A stretch of DNA of 64,000 bases. Origin: Bugula neritina. Taxonomy: Eukaryota; Bryozoa; Gymnolaemata; Cheilostomatida; Bugulidae. The stretch covers positions 3,647,501 to 3,711,500 of the forward strand of contig OZ037768.1 of the NCBI GenBank assembly GCA_964035545.1, in the 5' to 3' direction. Every line of letters starts with the position of its first letter. The first letter of the stretch is position 1. A program made the position numbers and the translations under genes. A model generated the notes under the pieces. The model worked only from the letters and a program-made list of their open reading frames with translations. It had not been told where the DNA came from and searched no databases. This document shows, one piece after another, positions 46,701-57,049 of this stretch.

Positions 46701-46847
46701 ATAACCAAATTACCCATTGAACCTGCCACTCCTGCGCCAGAAAATCAACCAGTCAATATAAATGTGTCTGCAAATACAGCCGATATCCTCTCTGAGGATA
46801 CAGTTCGCCGACGCTCTATTAAAATGGATATAGGCGATGAACTGTGA
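43703..46847 (+). CDS. CREB3L: CREB3/OASIS-family ER-anchored bZIP transcription factor, 6 coding exons
   Basis: Exons: 43703-44101, 44875-45238, 45354-45496, 45758-45910, 46002-46214, 46329-46847; 1791 nt, 596 aa. The N-terminus is an acidic activation domain ([13 protein letters not shown]). Residues 303-345 hold the ATB segment typical of the CREB3 group ([20 protein letters not shown]). The basic region [17 protein letters not shown] (N-x7-R) and a leucine zipper follow, to about 403. One membrane helix (about 422-441, starting TGTCAM and ending LFPNYQSLL) is followed by a luminal tail of about 155 residues with R465-S-L-L, an S1P consensus. Family role: held in the ER membrane, moved to the Golgi under stress, cut by S1P and S2P, and the freed bZIP activates secretory-pathway genes. 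The first ATG was used as the start. Paralogue assignment (CREB3 or CREB3L1-4) is not possible. Confidence 0.93.
43708..43715. promoter_or_regulatory. UPRE-like site TGACGTGG over the CREB3L start
   Basis: TGACGTGGA matches the unfolded-protein-response element bound by ATF6/XBP1/CREB3 proteins. It overlaps codons 2-5, so it may simply reflect the coding sequence; a second ACGTGG lies at about 43632-43637 in the upstream sequence. Confidence 0.35.
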
Positions 46848-47227
46848 CTTTGATGTTATTATTGTCTTCATGATTTTCATAAGCTTTCTGTGGTATATAG
46901 TCGTTTTGAGGTGTTGTTAAATGTATGTTATGCAATAATACACTTGAATGTGCACTTTTGTTTTTTATTTCATTGTTTAGTTTTTTATACTGATAATGTC
47001 TGCCAACTGTTGGATTATATATATATATTATTTTTTCATTGCTCTCATATTTTTCATTTGTAACAGCGTTACAGTTTATTTATGTATATCAGTTTTACAC
47101 TTTATATTTATTGTACAGACTAGTGTTGGACATAAAGAATTTCTTCTTGAACGTTACTTATTTGTAAAATTCTCCATAATAATCGTATTTTTAAATGAGG
47201 TGAAGATGGTAATATATAAATATAATG

Positions 47228-47233
47228 AATAAA
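47228..47233 (+). other. Probable CREB3L poly(A) signal
   Basis: AATAAA about 380 bases after the CREB3L stop codon, in AT-rich 3' flanking DNA. Confidence 0.4.
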
Positions 47234-48469
47234 AAGTTATTAAAGTATAGAAAGCTTTGACCTGCAATAGTCTTAGCTTTTGTTAATGAGCCATTTTTTG
47301 AGAAGATACTTGTTGATTTGAATAACTTGATCAATGCTATAGACTACAGTGTTTTACTTGTTCAGGCACAACATGCCTATCTAATCTAGACTATTTTAAT
47401 CTATCTTGACAAATTACAAACCACTTGTTTTTCTGGCACTCGCAAGCCGTAGTAGAACCAATTGCGGATTTGTCTTTCCTTAAAAGGCTAATTATGGCTT
47501 TCCTTGTGGAAACTCTCATCATTTTATTGAATCATTCATTGACTATTTCATTGTGATAAGGCATTCGTGTTGAAGGATCTTGTAAGCCGTTCATATTGTA
47601 ATTTTCCCACATTTGGTTGGTCATCAAAGGCGTCAAGCCTGTACACTCTAACTTTGTATAACATTAAGCTCATAACTATTTCTATATTACCATAATGATA
47701 AAGCGATAAACATTGGATAGTCAGTTCTGCCTCTGGACTCACAGTCACTCAGTCTGAGTCACTCTGACTCTTCACTCACAGTGACACTGAATCTGTCTCT
47801 GATAGTGATAGTAAATGTGATAGTCTGAGTCTCATTCTGATTTTGACTTACAGTTACAGTGAACTTACACTCACGGTGACAGTGAGTGTGACAGTCACTG
47901 ACTCTGTGTCGATAGGACATTTTGAAAACAGTGATTTTGATTTAGTTTTATTCTTATTTAGAATTACTATTAGTTTAACTTTAAGTTAAATGCGTTATTT
48001 ATTTTAATTTTATAATAATATTAAATTTAATATTACTAGTACTAATACTACTAATAATACTAATAGTGTGGCCTTGGGTACAAATTTAAATTGAAATATG
48101 ACAGTGAATCAGTACATTGTGATTGCTGATTAATCATTAATGATTTAATTTTATTCTTACTTAAGAGTTAGGACTCCGACTTAAAAGTATTTATTTTAAT
48201 ATTTTATTATCAATATTATAATCATTATGATCAGGATTGTGTTTATGATTATCATTATGAAACAGAGACTTGTGTCCAGACTGGGTTCGGAATCTGAGTG
48301 AGAGTGTGATTAAACGGCAAACAGTTAAACTACACCTACTCACTCTAGAATTAAATGACAAATCTACTTCTGGGATAAACATTAAATTTAATAATTAAAC
48401 CTGAAGTTAATATTAAATTGATATCATAAATCATTAAATGTCATAGTTAATATTATCTTCTCTTGACAT

Positions 48470-48510
48470 CTTTCCATGGATCAAACTTGCTGAGATGGAT
48501 CCATGGAAAG
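48470..48510. repeat. Hairpin, 13 bp perfect arms
   Basis: CTTTCCATGGATC (48470-48482) and its exact reverse complement (48498-48510) around a 15-base loop. Confidence 0.85.
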
Positions 48511-48766
48511 TTGGTGATTATCTTCTAGAATTATGAACATAATTTCTGCTGTTGTGTCGCATTAGCTCTGACATTAACAACCCGCCAACATTTGAACTTA
48601 CATGGCTGTTTTATCAATAACTTATTTTGTAAAATTCATTTTTCTGAAAAAACGTTAGCTCTGTTTTTATACAATGAATCCACTTTCTTGATCCCAAATT
48701 ATAATAGGACTGCCAGTATTTTTTATTTCATCATATGCTCAAAATAGTTTATGGTTATAAAATGTT

Positions 48767-48838
48767 TGCCCCCACTGGGATTCGAACCCAAGACTTCGGG
48801 CTTGCAAGCAGGCGTGCTAACCGTTGCACCACGGCGAC
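48767..48838 (-). repeat. tRNA-derived SINE head or tRNA pseudogene
   Basis: The 72-base minus-strand sequence has a perfect A box (TGGTGCAACGG) and B box (GGTTCGAATCC), a paired D arm (GTGC/GCAC), a paired T arm (TTGGG/CCCAG) and a mostly paired acceptor stem ending in A. The anticodon arm does not pair (CCTGC against CCCGA), so the anticodon, GCA by position, is not credible as a working tRNA-Cys or tRNA-Ala. An intact RNA polymerase III promoter with a broken anticodon arm is the usual look of a tRNA-derived SINE head. No clear tail or poly(A) was found. Confidence 0.65.
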
Positions 48839-49016
48839 TACTGGGTGATCACAACACTACAATGGTAATTATATTACTTTTAATTTCTTTTAATTAGTAA
48901 CGGCACTAATTTGGCTCTAATAACTATTATTCGGTTGTTGAAAGAAAACATTCTTTTAAGTTCACTGAAAAATTTGCTGCCAATTAATTTTTAGGCAAAA
49001 TATTGCTACATGCATT

Positions 49017-49691
49017 ATGGCTAGAGGACACCAAAAAGAGCAGTCAAAGCAGAAAAATGCTAAAAAGAATGAACAGCTAGCAAAGCAAAAAGGCCACTCG
49101 GCTGCTGATCAGAAAAAAGCTGCAGCTGCTGCTCTCACATACTCTTGTGCTGTTTGCCGAGTACGTATAAGGGAGATTTACATTTGAAATTTGGTATTTA
49201 GTCAAGTTATGTTTAAGGTTTTCTGCCACCTAATGTTTGTTATCATTAATAAAGTAGTAAAATAATAAAATAGGGGTGCTTTAAAGTCAGTTGCTTATTT
49301 ACAAGGGTATCATGGTTGGCCAAATAGTGTATGATACATTTTGTCTATATATAAATATATTTTCTCAATATATCAGGTTCATACCTTTCAATAGTTCGAA
49401 AATTATTGTGTGGCAGAAAACCTTTTGAATCTAGAAACTTTTTTCTTATGCTCAATATTTCTCGATCAACAAATATTACAATATTACTATGGTAGAAATA
49501 AAGAATAACTATTTTTATATATGTATGTCATTTAATTACACACACTACAAAGTTAACATGTTGTTCCGCCTAATTATTATTTTTATTCTTTTCAGTCTCA
49601 AATGGGTGACCCAAAGACCTATAAGCAACATTTTGAAAGCAAACATCCGAAGGCTCCTTTGCCGGAGATGCTCAAGAGTGTAGCTGCATAA
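49017..49691 (+). CDS. ZNF706: ZNF706-like small zinc-finger protein, 2 coding exons
   Basis: Exons 49017-49160 and 49596-49691, joined in phase 0: 240 nt, 79 aa (human ZNF706 76). The N-terminus MARGHQKEQSKQKNAKK is the 4F5/SERF-type lysine-rich segment. A single C2H2-type finger follows: YSCAVCR, then DPKTYKQHFESKHPKAPLP, with Cys-x2-Cys and His-x5-His. The C-terminus LKSVAA matches the family. In mammals ZNF706 is a small nuclear protein reported to oppose pluripotency exit and to affect protein aggregation; its biochemical role is poorly known. The gene runs convergently towards ALDH18A1. Confidence 0.93.
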
Positions 49692-50446
49692 ATTCTTCAA
49701 TATTAGACATTAGATACGTTAAGTTTTCTGTATTACTGTCACTGATAATGTAAGGCGTGATCTAGTACAAGCTTCTCTTTTGTGCACAAGCAAATCTAAG
49801 TTATATATGCTGAATGATATTGTGTTTTCCCAACTTTACTTGGCGGATATTTTGGTTACAATCGGTATTTTCACTCTACTTTATAAAGTGCACATGTTTG
49901 TGAGGCTGTAAATCAGTGCCTCTCTTTCTTTTTTACTTGGTTTTCAACACAATACATTTTAATCTCAGGTTTAGTTGCTGCTTCACGGTAGACAATGCTG
50001 CCTAGTCTCTCTGCATGTTTACTTATTGCTGATATTACATAAATTTCATTATATTATGTTAATATATTTTTAAAACCGAAATAAAACTTGATTAAAATAG
50101 TAAACATATAATTTTATGCAAAATTGAGTAAAAGTAAAAGCTTGAAAATGTAAAAAAAACAGCAAGAGATTCTGTTCCAAGTATAATGTCTGAAAAAAGT
50201 TCACTCTAAATGACTAAACTGCCCTATATTGCAAACTGGCAAGTTAAATATATTCCCTATTGCCACAGTTTTAAAAATATCTTGAATAAGTAGAAAGTTT
50301 TAACAAAACATCAAATTGAGATCATGATGCATGTTGCTAGACTATAAGTAAATTGATCCCTCCAGTCAACCATAATGTGATGAAAACATCTCCCATATTG
50401 TGAGATTCTATGTGAGTTAAAAAGTGAGCTTATCATGGCTCACACG
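49692..50446. other. Convergent 3' spacer between ZNF706-like and ALDH18A1
   Basis: 755 bases holding both 3' UTRs. AATAAA at 50080-50085 (+) is a candidate ZNF706 poly(A) signal. No further gene or repeat is seen. Confidence 0.55.
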
Positions 50447-53400
50447 TTACATCTGCATACTCTCCCTAATTGGCAGGTCTTGGTGAATGTACTTCCGTTC
50501 CCCTGCAGAAAACTCTTGTACAGTTTGCCCATTGGCTCGGAGTATCCACTTGGTAGTCAACAAGCCTTCGACTCCCACAGGGCCTCTTGCATGTATACGG
50601 GTGGTACTAATGCCCACCTCTGCACCTATAATGCCAAACCAACCATGTTAACTAATGGTATTTTCACTATTAATACATGATACAATATTATTTCGCCTGA
50701 TCAGTAAAATAAATCCAGGTTGTACCTAGTTGTATGCTACAGACTCAGCACCATAATTTCTGCATACTCGTACTGTATGGTATATGTTAAGTGTTAATTG
50801 CCTAATGATTATGCCATCTACTATACCCTCAGACTACACTGTATGATATATGCTATTTATTCAAACTACACTGTATAATATATGCTATAAACTCAGACTA
50901 CACTGTATAATATTTGCTATAAACTCAGACTACACTGTATAATATATGCTATAAACTCACACTACACTGTATAATATATGCTATTTACTCAGACTACACT
51001 GTATAATATATGCTATAAACTCGGACTACAAGGTATAAAAGTCATGCTTGCCTAGACCAAATCTGTATCCATCAGAAAACCTTGTACTTGCGTTTCTCAT
51101 AACAACCGCACTGTCTGTGTTTTGGAGAAAGAACTCGGCTCTCTGATCTGTAAGATAAATACAGAGGATTACTTGTATTAATAGGTGCACTCAACCTGTA
51201 GCCATGACTAAATCAGCACCTTATATATTCTTATAGCTCAAGTGACTGTAAAATTCAAACCATGTTTTCATTAATTTGGTCTCACTATTATATAGTTATT
51301 TAAATCAAGTTATAATGATCAGCATGTTATTTAGATTTCCCAACACATACCATCATTAGTAACAATAGTATCGGTATGACTGCTGCCGTATTTGTGGATA
51401 TGGTTGATGGCTTCATTCACGCTGTCAACAGCCTCGACTGAGCACACCAGATCGCTATACTCTGTCTTCATTGAGTTAGCCAAAGGAGGACCAAAAGATA
51501 ACAAGGAACTTAGTCTTGGTCCAGCAAGCACCCGAACCTGTCACCACGAGAAACATGTTGAATACCATATACATCGTATGTATAAGTGAGAGGGTGGGAC
51601 AACTCCTGTAATGCCTGAGGATAATCTGGAATTGCCTTAGAGATATGATACCAAGCGCTTTCTTGTATCAACACAAAATTTAAGACTTATTAAACATGAC
51701 TAGCATACAGTATAGACTCAATAGTCTAGAGAAACAAATATGACAATAGAGAGATGATATGGTTAACAAATTATGTAAAGCATACATTTTATCTCCCATA
51801 CTTGGAGAATTCTAATGCACTCTATTTAATGTTTATTTCAGAACTTTCAAATGAAACAAAAGATGAAATTTTCTGATGCAACATACCAGAAACATGATTC
51901 CTAAAAGGTTGACTAAATCTAAAACCTTAGACTTGAAAAAGTTTGTAAAACAAATGATGACTAGAGTCATCACTTAAAATTGTAGTGAGAATAACGTCAA
52001 TAAAAGTGCAATATCATGGTTTTTAAGGCTGCATTCACAACCAACTCACATTTTCAGTTCTAAACATCTCCAACAAATCATCAAAGAAAGATGTTCTGAT
52101 AAGATCCCTGTGTATCAGAAGGGTTTCCATGGCATTGCAGGCAGCTGGATAGTCGCATTTAGAATCTCGAACTAAAAGATATTCACAGAAATACTGGTCA
52201 GTCATGTACTTCATCAGTATTATATGCATTTCAGCAAAATTAGATATAATAAACGGTTCTGCAACTTTGCACTAACTTTTGTGAATATTAACAACATTGC
52301 TCAAAATATTAACCAACGGGTGTAATTTAATACTTACTATGGTTCAATATTTCATTAGTCAGCACTGAAGTATTGAACTGTGATACTCACTGATGTTAAA
52401 GCCCCCCCCTCCCCGTACTACTCACTGATGCCAGCCCCCCCCCTCTGTAGAATACTCACTGATACTAAAGTCCCCCCTCCCTATAGAATACTCACTAATA
52501 TTGAGAGCCATGGATGGATCACAATCAGAGTCGATGTACACATGACAGACACCCTCACTGTGACCCAACACAGGAATACCAGCACTCTCAGTCTGTATTC
52601 TGTTGACTAGCTCTTTACTTCCTCTGGGAATAACTAGGTCAATATGCTCCTTCAGCTGTAACAAGTCGTGTATATCTTCCCTTTTATTTACCTACAAAGT
52701 TACATGAACATCCACATTTGATACAAATTCCAAAAAGTTGGCATTAGATTCTACCACATGAATCAACAACACACAGGATTTAGAGCTATGAAAAATTATA
52801 TTTTGTTGATAGCCAGCTAGGTCAAATATAATTAGGATTTTAAAATTAAAAAGTCTGTTAATGAAAATGGATTTCTATAAGTAGGTAAAAATTAGAGACA
52901 AACTATAAGCATGTATTTGAATACTAAAGAGAATTACAACACTTGTACTTACCAGAGCAATAGTTTCTTTGGGTGCATGAGGTTCCAAGGCTTCTTGCAC
53001 TAAACTATGTAGTAAGATGTTACTATGCATAGCCTCTGATCCACCTTTTAGGAGTAAGCCGTTGCCACTACTTATAGCTAGAGCTGCTATTTGTGGAAGA
53101 CAGTCTGGTCTACTTTCAAATATGATCAACAATACACCTATAGGTACCGTGATTTGGGCTAGATCCATATCCTACGCAACAGACAAATAACATACGGAAA
53201 TACAATTACTGCCATGTTAGCATAAAAACTAAATTCTACATATGTATGAGAAAGTACTTGATAGATAATATGAGGCTTTTTAATTAAACAACTTATGAAT
53301 AGGAAAATGCCTTTGCTATTTTGATTGCTTGAATTTTCTACGCATGAAAACAAAACCTAATAACCAATGAAATACAATTTGAGTAAAAAGAAACAACTCC

Positions 53401-56400
53401 ACCTAGGCAGGTCTGAAATATGCTTCCTTTCTTTGCAAGTGTTATTTGTTAATAAAGTTGGACAAAACTACTTGAATATGTGACTACAGTAGTGACTTTA
53501 CAATACCTCTGATATCATTATGTGCTTCTTCACTTGTCCCAAGACACTATGTGATGTGGCAGCTATTTGCCTTAAACCACCTGCTAAAGATGCCAGCTTT
53601 GATGGAGTTAAAATCAGTCTAGCAAGCATAGGGCCATCCATACCTGCAATAAGATATGTAAACCATTGCTTCACATGAAAGACTTCATATGAAAAAAAAT
53701 GAACCTACTGTAGGTGCAAGAGTCACATTGTGTTTTATAACAAAACACTCTCTTAATTTGGTATTAGATTTACAGCAATTTGCGCATGGACAGGACACTT
53801 TGTGTAGTACAATACCTTGTTCTTTGGCTATTTCAATGTCTCTTCTGTTAGCTGCCAGTATGTCATCTTGTCGGTCCACCAACAAGTTAGCCAGACTGTA
53901 AATGATATCTGCTCTTTTCTCTGAATCTAGTGACTGCAGGATTTGACTGCCTTGTCGAGCTACATCAAACAGTATTATATTGAAACAGCATCACAATGAA
54001 ACAGTATTACATTAAAACCTGTATTATATTGAAACAGTATTATATTAAAAGAGTATTATATTGGAACGGTATTATATTAAAAGAGTATTATATTGAAACA
54101 TGTGCAAGAATTGGCTTCCCTGAGACACAAATACTGACGTACCCTGTGCTGCCTGCTGCTCTGGTGGACTAGACGTCTGCTGCACATTGGTGAAGAAGGT
54201 ACCGATCTTTCTGCCACTCATGATGGCTTTGATGGTGTGCTGCGCTGACCCGTTACATATAACTACATTTATACCGTGTTCCAGCGCCCACGTGGCAGCT
54301 TTCACCTACAACGGTTCAACAAACTTCCTCTATTATTGGCTGAAAGAATAACTCCATTTTCTTTAGCAGCTACTATTTCACGCTGGTGATTCAAAGGTCT
54401 TCTACGCCATTTTGTATCATCAGGAAGCTTGAGATTTGCATATATTTTAAAAAAATGTTCTGAAATATGGAAATACACCAATTGCTTCTAAAAATACCAT
54501 TTGACCATTCATAATGCATTCCTGAGACTTTTGCCTTTCTCTCTATATTTTCACTGATGTGCACATCTTTATGCTTTGAATTTAGCAAAATTTTAAAAAT
54601 TCTCAAATGATACAAACAAGCAGCAGTAAACCTTTGAAATCGTCCATCAAATCACTTCATACAGTTGGCATTGTCTACAACGCTCTTACTCGCATCTAAC
54701 ACAAATACTCTGTTTCTAAGAATGCTGCAATCAGGTAGTTGTAGCCACATACTGCCTCTCCTACCACATGCCTATTTACTTTGTACAAGAAAACAAAATA
54801 TATATAACCTTTGAGTCCATGCCACCCAGGCCAACCCTAGACTTCCCACTAAAAGTGACTAAAGAGGAATCACTACTTGGGCAGTAAGTGGGTAGCAAAC
54901 GTGAGCCATCTGTGCCAGGTGGACTTGTGTATATACCGTCCACATCAGAGAGCAGTAGCATCACGTCCGCATCAACTTCTACGGCTAGTCTAGCGGCAAG
55001 ACTGTCATTGTCTTTTATACTGATCACCTGCCAACAAATACCAGGAAATTACATCTAGTCAGGTGACTGGTGAGTGACCAATAACAGTGTAATACAATAT
55101 AAAAAGTGCCCTGTTGTTATCAATAGAGTAGCATAAAATCTGCCCTTTTTATAATCACTTCTGAAAATGAATCGACCTTAAATCAGAACATGAAACAAAA
55201 TGCTACCAAAGGAAAAGATAACTCCAAACTTACACCGGCCAAATCTAAATCCTTTTCAGGAGGCGGAGCCACGGCGTCGTTGGTGTTGACAATAGGAATG
55301 ATGTTGAGTCGGAGTAACTCGTTGAGAGTGCTGGTGAGATTCTTTCTACTCGACTCGTGGTAGAGGTCTGGCTTGGTGACCAACACCTGGGCGGTTCTGA
55401 TGCCGTACTGAGCAAACATCGACTCGTACAGCGACATCAAACCTCCTTGACCTACGGCAGCGCACGCCCTCGGCTCTACCAGGCTGTCACTCTAGAAAAT
55501 ACACAAAGGTTAAAGTTCATTCAGTTAAAAGCTGCCATAGGAAATACACCAGAACATACAGACAGTATTGTTAACAATTGTCTCTTTTCAGCACTTTATT
55601 TCCTATTCTAAATTACAACAGCATGCTGTCACAATGCAGTTTTATGGCAGTCAATGAAATGTACAGAAAAATAAAAGGGGATTAATTAGTAGTTCTTCTG
55701 TCTGCAGGTAATTATTATTACACTACACTCATTAAATGCTCTGTGTACAACCCAGTCACTGATGATACTAATTACTATACATGTGTTTTATACAGATGTA
55801 GTACAACGTAGTACAAGGCATCGGATTCCTGTTAGAAACATAATTGTCACAAGGACGACAACATTTGATTAATTAGATAAATTTCTGATGCAAGAAGTTG
55901 ATTTCTCATACTTCGTGTAATATATTCATTCTATTTACTATACTTTGTTACTACTACTAACTGTTACTACTACTAACTGTTACTGCTACTAACTGTTACT
56001 ACTACTAACTGTTACTACTACTAACTGTTACTGCTACTAATTGTTACTACTACTAACTGTTACTACTGTACTAATAACTGCCTACCTTAGAATTGGTGCG
56101 ATTGGTGATTAGAGTCTGTCTCATACTACGAGACATGAAGAGCTCTTGCTGGAGCTTCTGTTTGCCAAATGCAATGGCGCCACTTGTTATAACTAGAGGC
56201 TGGTTGCCAGACAGATACAACTCCGATGTCTATCAAAACACAGAACACAGTCTAAGGTACATAACTACGCAGCAGATTGACTCTTCCATTTGATTTAGTG
56301 CTAGTAGAGTAAAGATGTGCAGAGAAAATGTAGTGTCGGGTTGTGAATAAAGAGGAGGATAATGGACAGAACATAAATAAACAACACTATTTTATAGTTT

Positions 56401-57049
56401 GATTCATACATCATGTATTATATATAAACTGACCATGTATAAATATAGTGAGATTTAATTCCAGATTGAGAGCATAGACACAATTACCATAAGATGCTAT
56501 AGAGTACAGACTATAGACTATAGACTATAGAGTATAGATTATAGAGTATAGACTATAGAGTACAGACTATAGAGTACAGACTATAGAGTATAGACTATAG
56601 AGTATAGATTATAGAGTGTAGACTATAGAGTGTAGACTATAGAGTACACACTATAGAGTACAGACTATAGAGTACACACTATAGAGTATAGACTATAGAG
56701 TATAGACTATAGAGTGTAGACTATAGAGTATAGAGTATAGACTATGAGTATAGATTATAGAGTATAGACTATAGAGTATAGACTATAGAATATATTATAA
56801 CTGACTCACCTGTTCAACTATAGAAGCCAGTCTACCCAGAGCTATGCCACACTCATCTTCCCGAGTGATGACAGCACTGCCCAGCTTGATAACCACTCTC
56901 TTTGCATTCTTCAGATCTGACCTGTCTATGCACGCTATTTTCTGGTGCAGATGCTTCTTGGGCACAGAAACCTGCCAGCTCAGCAGCTTCTTGGAAGTAG
57001 CGAATCGATGGAGCATCATGAATAAATAAACTCTTTCTACAAACAGCAT
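50447..57049 (-). CDS. ALDH18A1: Delta-1-pyrroline-5-carboxylate synthase (P5CS), 13 coding exons
   Basis: Exons in coding order: 57049-56810, 56229-56086, 55491-55234, 55027-54809, 54305-54143, 53959-53816, 53643-53507, 53171-52953, 52691-52496, 52171-52050, 51537-51351, 51147-51052, 50625-50447. Joined: 2304 nt, 767 aa (human 795). Bifunctional enzyme: an N-terminal glutamate 5-kinase ([11 protein letters not shown] at 50-60, [47 protein letters not shown]) fused to gamma-glutamyl-phosphate reductase ([54 protein letters not shown] with catalytic Cys585, [25 protein letters not shown]). It turns glutamate into the P5C precursor of proline and ornithine using ATP and NADPH. The first 40 residues are basic and hydrophobic, consistent with a mitochondrial presequence; another Met at 11 or 12 could be the start. 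Intron 12 has a GC donor. Confidence 0.95.
50826..51030. repeat. 32 bp minisatellite in ALDH18A1 intron 12
   Basis: About six copies of a unit with core ACTACACTGTATAATATATG followed by CTATAAACTCAG, ending some 20 bases before the GC donor of exon 12 on the plus map. Confidence 0.9.
52379..52500. repeat. About 40 bp repeat copying the ALDH18A1 exon 9 donor
   Basis: Four diverged units each hold ACTCACTGAT or ACTCACTAAT, next to a run of six to nine C. On the coding strand this is a donor-like A/GTGAGTA followed by a G-tract, repeated three times after the real exon 9 donor at 52495. Confidence 0.85.
53968..54098. repeat. About 17 bp tandem repeat in ALDH18A1 intron 5
   Basis: Around seven diverged copies of CAGTATTATATTGAAA between exons 5 and 6. 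Confidence 0.85.
55945..56070. repeat. 15 bp tandem repeat in ALDH18A1 intron 2
   Basis: About eight copies of ACTACTAACTGTTACT, ending some 15 bases from the exon 2 donor. Confidence 0.9.
56513..56790. repeat. 14 bp minisatellite in ALDH18A1 intron 1
   Basis: About 20 copies of ACTATAGAGTACAG and variants (AGTATAG, AGTGTAG), ending 20 bases from the exon 1 donor. Confidence 0.95.

Larger units (their letters stand above)
46848..49016. other. Intergenic region between CREB3L-like and ZNF706-like genes
   Basis: The CREB3L 3' UTR probably ends near the AATAAA at 47228-47233. From about 47740 to 48450 there is a low-complexity island: TGACAGTGAGTGTGACAGT-type words, then ATTATGATTATCATTATGA dyads at 48221-48260 and CTGGGTTCGGAATC at 48280-48293. 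A hairpin and a tRNA-derived element follow. AG at about 48993 may be the acceptor of a 5' UTR intron of the ZNF706-like gene. No protein-coding gene is seen. Confidence 0.55.

Noticed and set aside
48767-48838. Functional tRNA gene (anticodon GCA or TGC)
   Set aside because: The anticodon stem has three mismatches of five; better read as a SINE head or pseudogene.
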